Below are positions 63,302-64,000 of a stretch of DNA of 64,000 nucleotides, piece after piece. Each line of letters opens with the position of its first letter. Within the stretch, counting starts at the first letter, position 1. This DNA is from Leptidea sinapis (lineage: Eukaryota > Arthropoda > Insecta > Lepidoptera > Pieridae), in assembly GCF_905404315.1 (NCBI RefSeq), contig NC_066290.1, forward strand, positions 11,841,453 to 11,905,452, written 5' to 3'. A program made the translations under genes and the position numbers. The notes below the pieces were generated by a model. That model did not search any database. It was not told the origin of the DNA and was given only the letters and a program-made list of their open reading frames with translations.

Positions 63302-64000
63302 GTACAGTATCCTGCGTAATAGGGGCTATTTTTTGTCGGGATGCCAAAGGATTTTTTATAAAGACTTGCTGGTCAGGGGTATAGTCTATCTCCGGTTCCC
63401 TATCCTTGTTACGATTTTCAGTCAGTTGGGTGCGTTCGTGTAAGGAAATCTCATTAATCATATCATATACTTGACGCATTCGTTTCCTATGGTCTTGTGA
63501 ATACTGCTGAAATAGATGTTCAGTTAAGTCAATGTCAATTGGGTCACGCGGGTCAAAATGTCCTGTTATCAAGTCCAAAGGCCTCGTGAAACTATGGATG
63601 GAACTATTGTATGCTAAGATAGCATAAGGCATGAGATTAACAGCTGGTTCATTCCGTTTCTCAAGTTTCAGTATCCTGAGATGTTCAAGGATAGTAGAAT
63701 GAAATCGTTCTACTATACCATTGTCGTTTGGTGAATGTGCTAGTATTTTATGATGTTGCATCTTATGGATCCGGATGAATTCTGCAAATAACTGATTTGT
63801 AAACTCAGGTCCACCATCTATCACTACTGTCAATGGGACACCGTGATGTGTGCAAAATATTAATAATGCTAGTACGACACTCAGAGCAGTACTATCCCTT
63901 AAGTGGTAGGCTTGCGCGTATGTAGAAATCGCATCTACAATTGTTAAAAATTTTTCGTTTTGAGCTGGTTTAGAAGGAGGGGGAACTATTAAAAATCTCT
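63147..64000 (-). CDS. pol: Errantivirus pol, integrase C-terminal part (runs off window)
   Basis: The minus strand is open from the window edge (64000) to 63147. Integrase core: FLTIVDAISTYAQA (first Asp), VIDGGPEFTNQ (second Asp) and NGIVERFHSTI (Glu), with 35 residues between the last two. The C-terminal part has KKKRGPVAKSRLKRIPKN, basic and nucleic-acid-binding in type. No stop or frameshift in this piece. RT, protease and gag must lie to the right of the window. Confidence 0.85.
   Translation of the reverse strand, partial: RFLIVPPPSKPAQNEKFLTIVDAISTYAQAYHLRDSTALSVVLALLIFCTHHGVPLTVVIDGGPEFTNQLFAEFIRIHKMQHHKILAHSPNDNGIVERFHSTILEHLRILKLEKRNEPAVNLMPYAILAYNSSIHSFTRPLDLITGHFDPRDPIDIDLTEHLFQQYSQDHRKRMRQVYDMINEISLHERTQLTENRNKDREPEIDYTPDQQVFIKNPLASRQKIAPITQDTVLADLPIHIYTKKKRGPVAKSRLKRIPKNLTLLQDISMADSTPHDPRTRSND

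Noticed and set aside
1..64000. CRISPR arrays, bacterial operons or rRNA genes
   Set aside because: No spacer-repeat arrays or rRNA-like sequence; splicing and repeat content indicate an animal nuclear genome.

Overview
The window looks like a repeat-rich stretch of a lepidopteran (moth or butterfly) nuclear genome. The base composition is AT-rich. There are spliced genes with large introns, and almost everything else is interspersed repeat: 5'-truncated non-LTR retrotransposons (CR1/Jockey-like and RTE-like 3' ends), tRNA-derived SINEs, a mariner, Helitron-like elements ending in GGGTCAGCTAG, many TIR elements, and two LTR elements nested one in the other. The lepidopteran assignment is inferred from these families; no species marker is present.

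Two host genes are visible, both on the minus strand at 40537-51639. The upstream one, 51166-51639, is an uninterrupted 157-residue cornichon protein closest to CNIH4 (an ER cargo-export receptor family). Its stop codon lies only 8 bases before the start codon of the second gene. The second gene is an F-box protein that I assemble from four exons (51157-50695, 46415-46067, 43203-42960, 40836-40537) with consistent splice phases and GT/AG borders, giving 451 residues. It matches FBXO22: an N-terminal F-box, then a FIST-type region ending in the GCYGNGELG motif. The spacing suggests one dicistronic mRNA. The three introns are packed with mobile elements.

The right end (about 54000-64000) holds a minus-strand errantivirus (insect endogenous retrovirus). 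Reading from the right edge it shows the integrase C-terminal part, an env gene of the baculovirus-F-like type with a furin-type site, then a polypurine tract and an LTR. Its env is broken by a frameshift, a stop codon and the insertion of a complete plus-strand Ty3/gypsy element (54623-61759). That element has almost identical 1.02-kb LTRs, a tRNA-Lys1,2-type primer binding site, a gag, and a pol joined to gag by a canonical A_AAA_AAC minus-one frameshift site. Its pol is split by one small deletion in RNase H.

The left 40 kb has no host gene that I can support. It holds repeats with instructive nesting: a THAP/P-like or MULE-like MITE inside a SINE (10787-11345), an 84-bp minisatellite amplified inside a MITE (11466-11781), a LINE inside a mariner (17743-19703), a nearly full-length decayed CR1/Jockey-like LINE (about 22945-25655), a large fold-back element (27563-28351) and a repeat carrying an intact tRNA-like cloverleaf (35026-35098). 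LINE families are labelled A-D and other repeat families E-J and T only for cross-reference inside this annotation.
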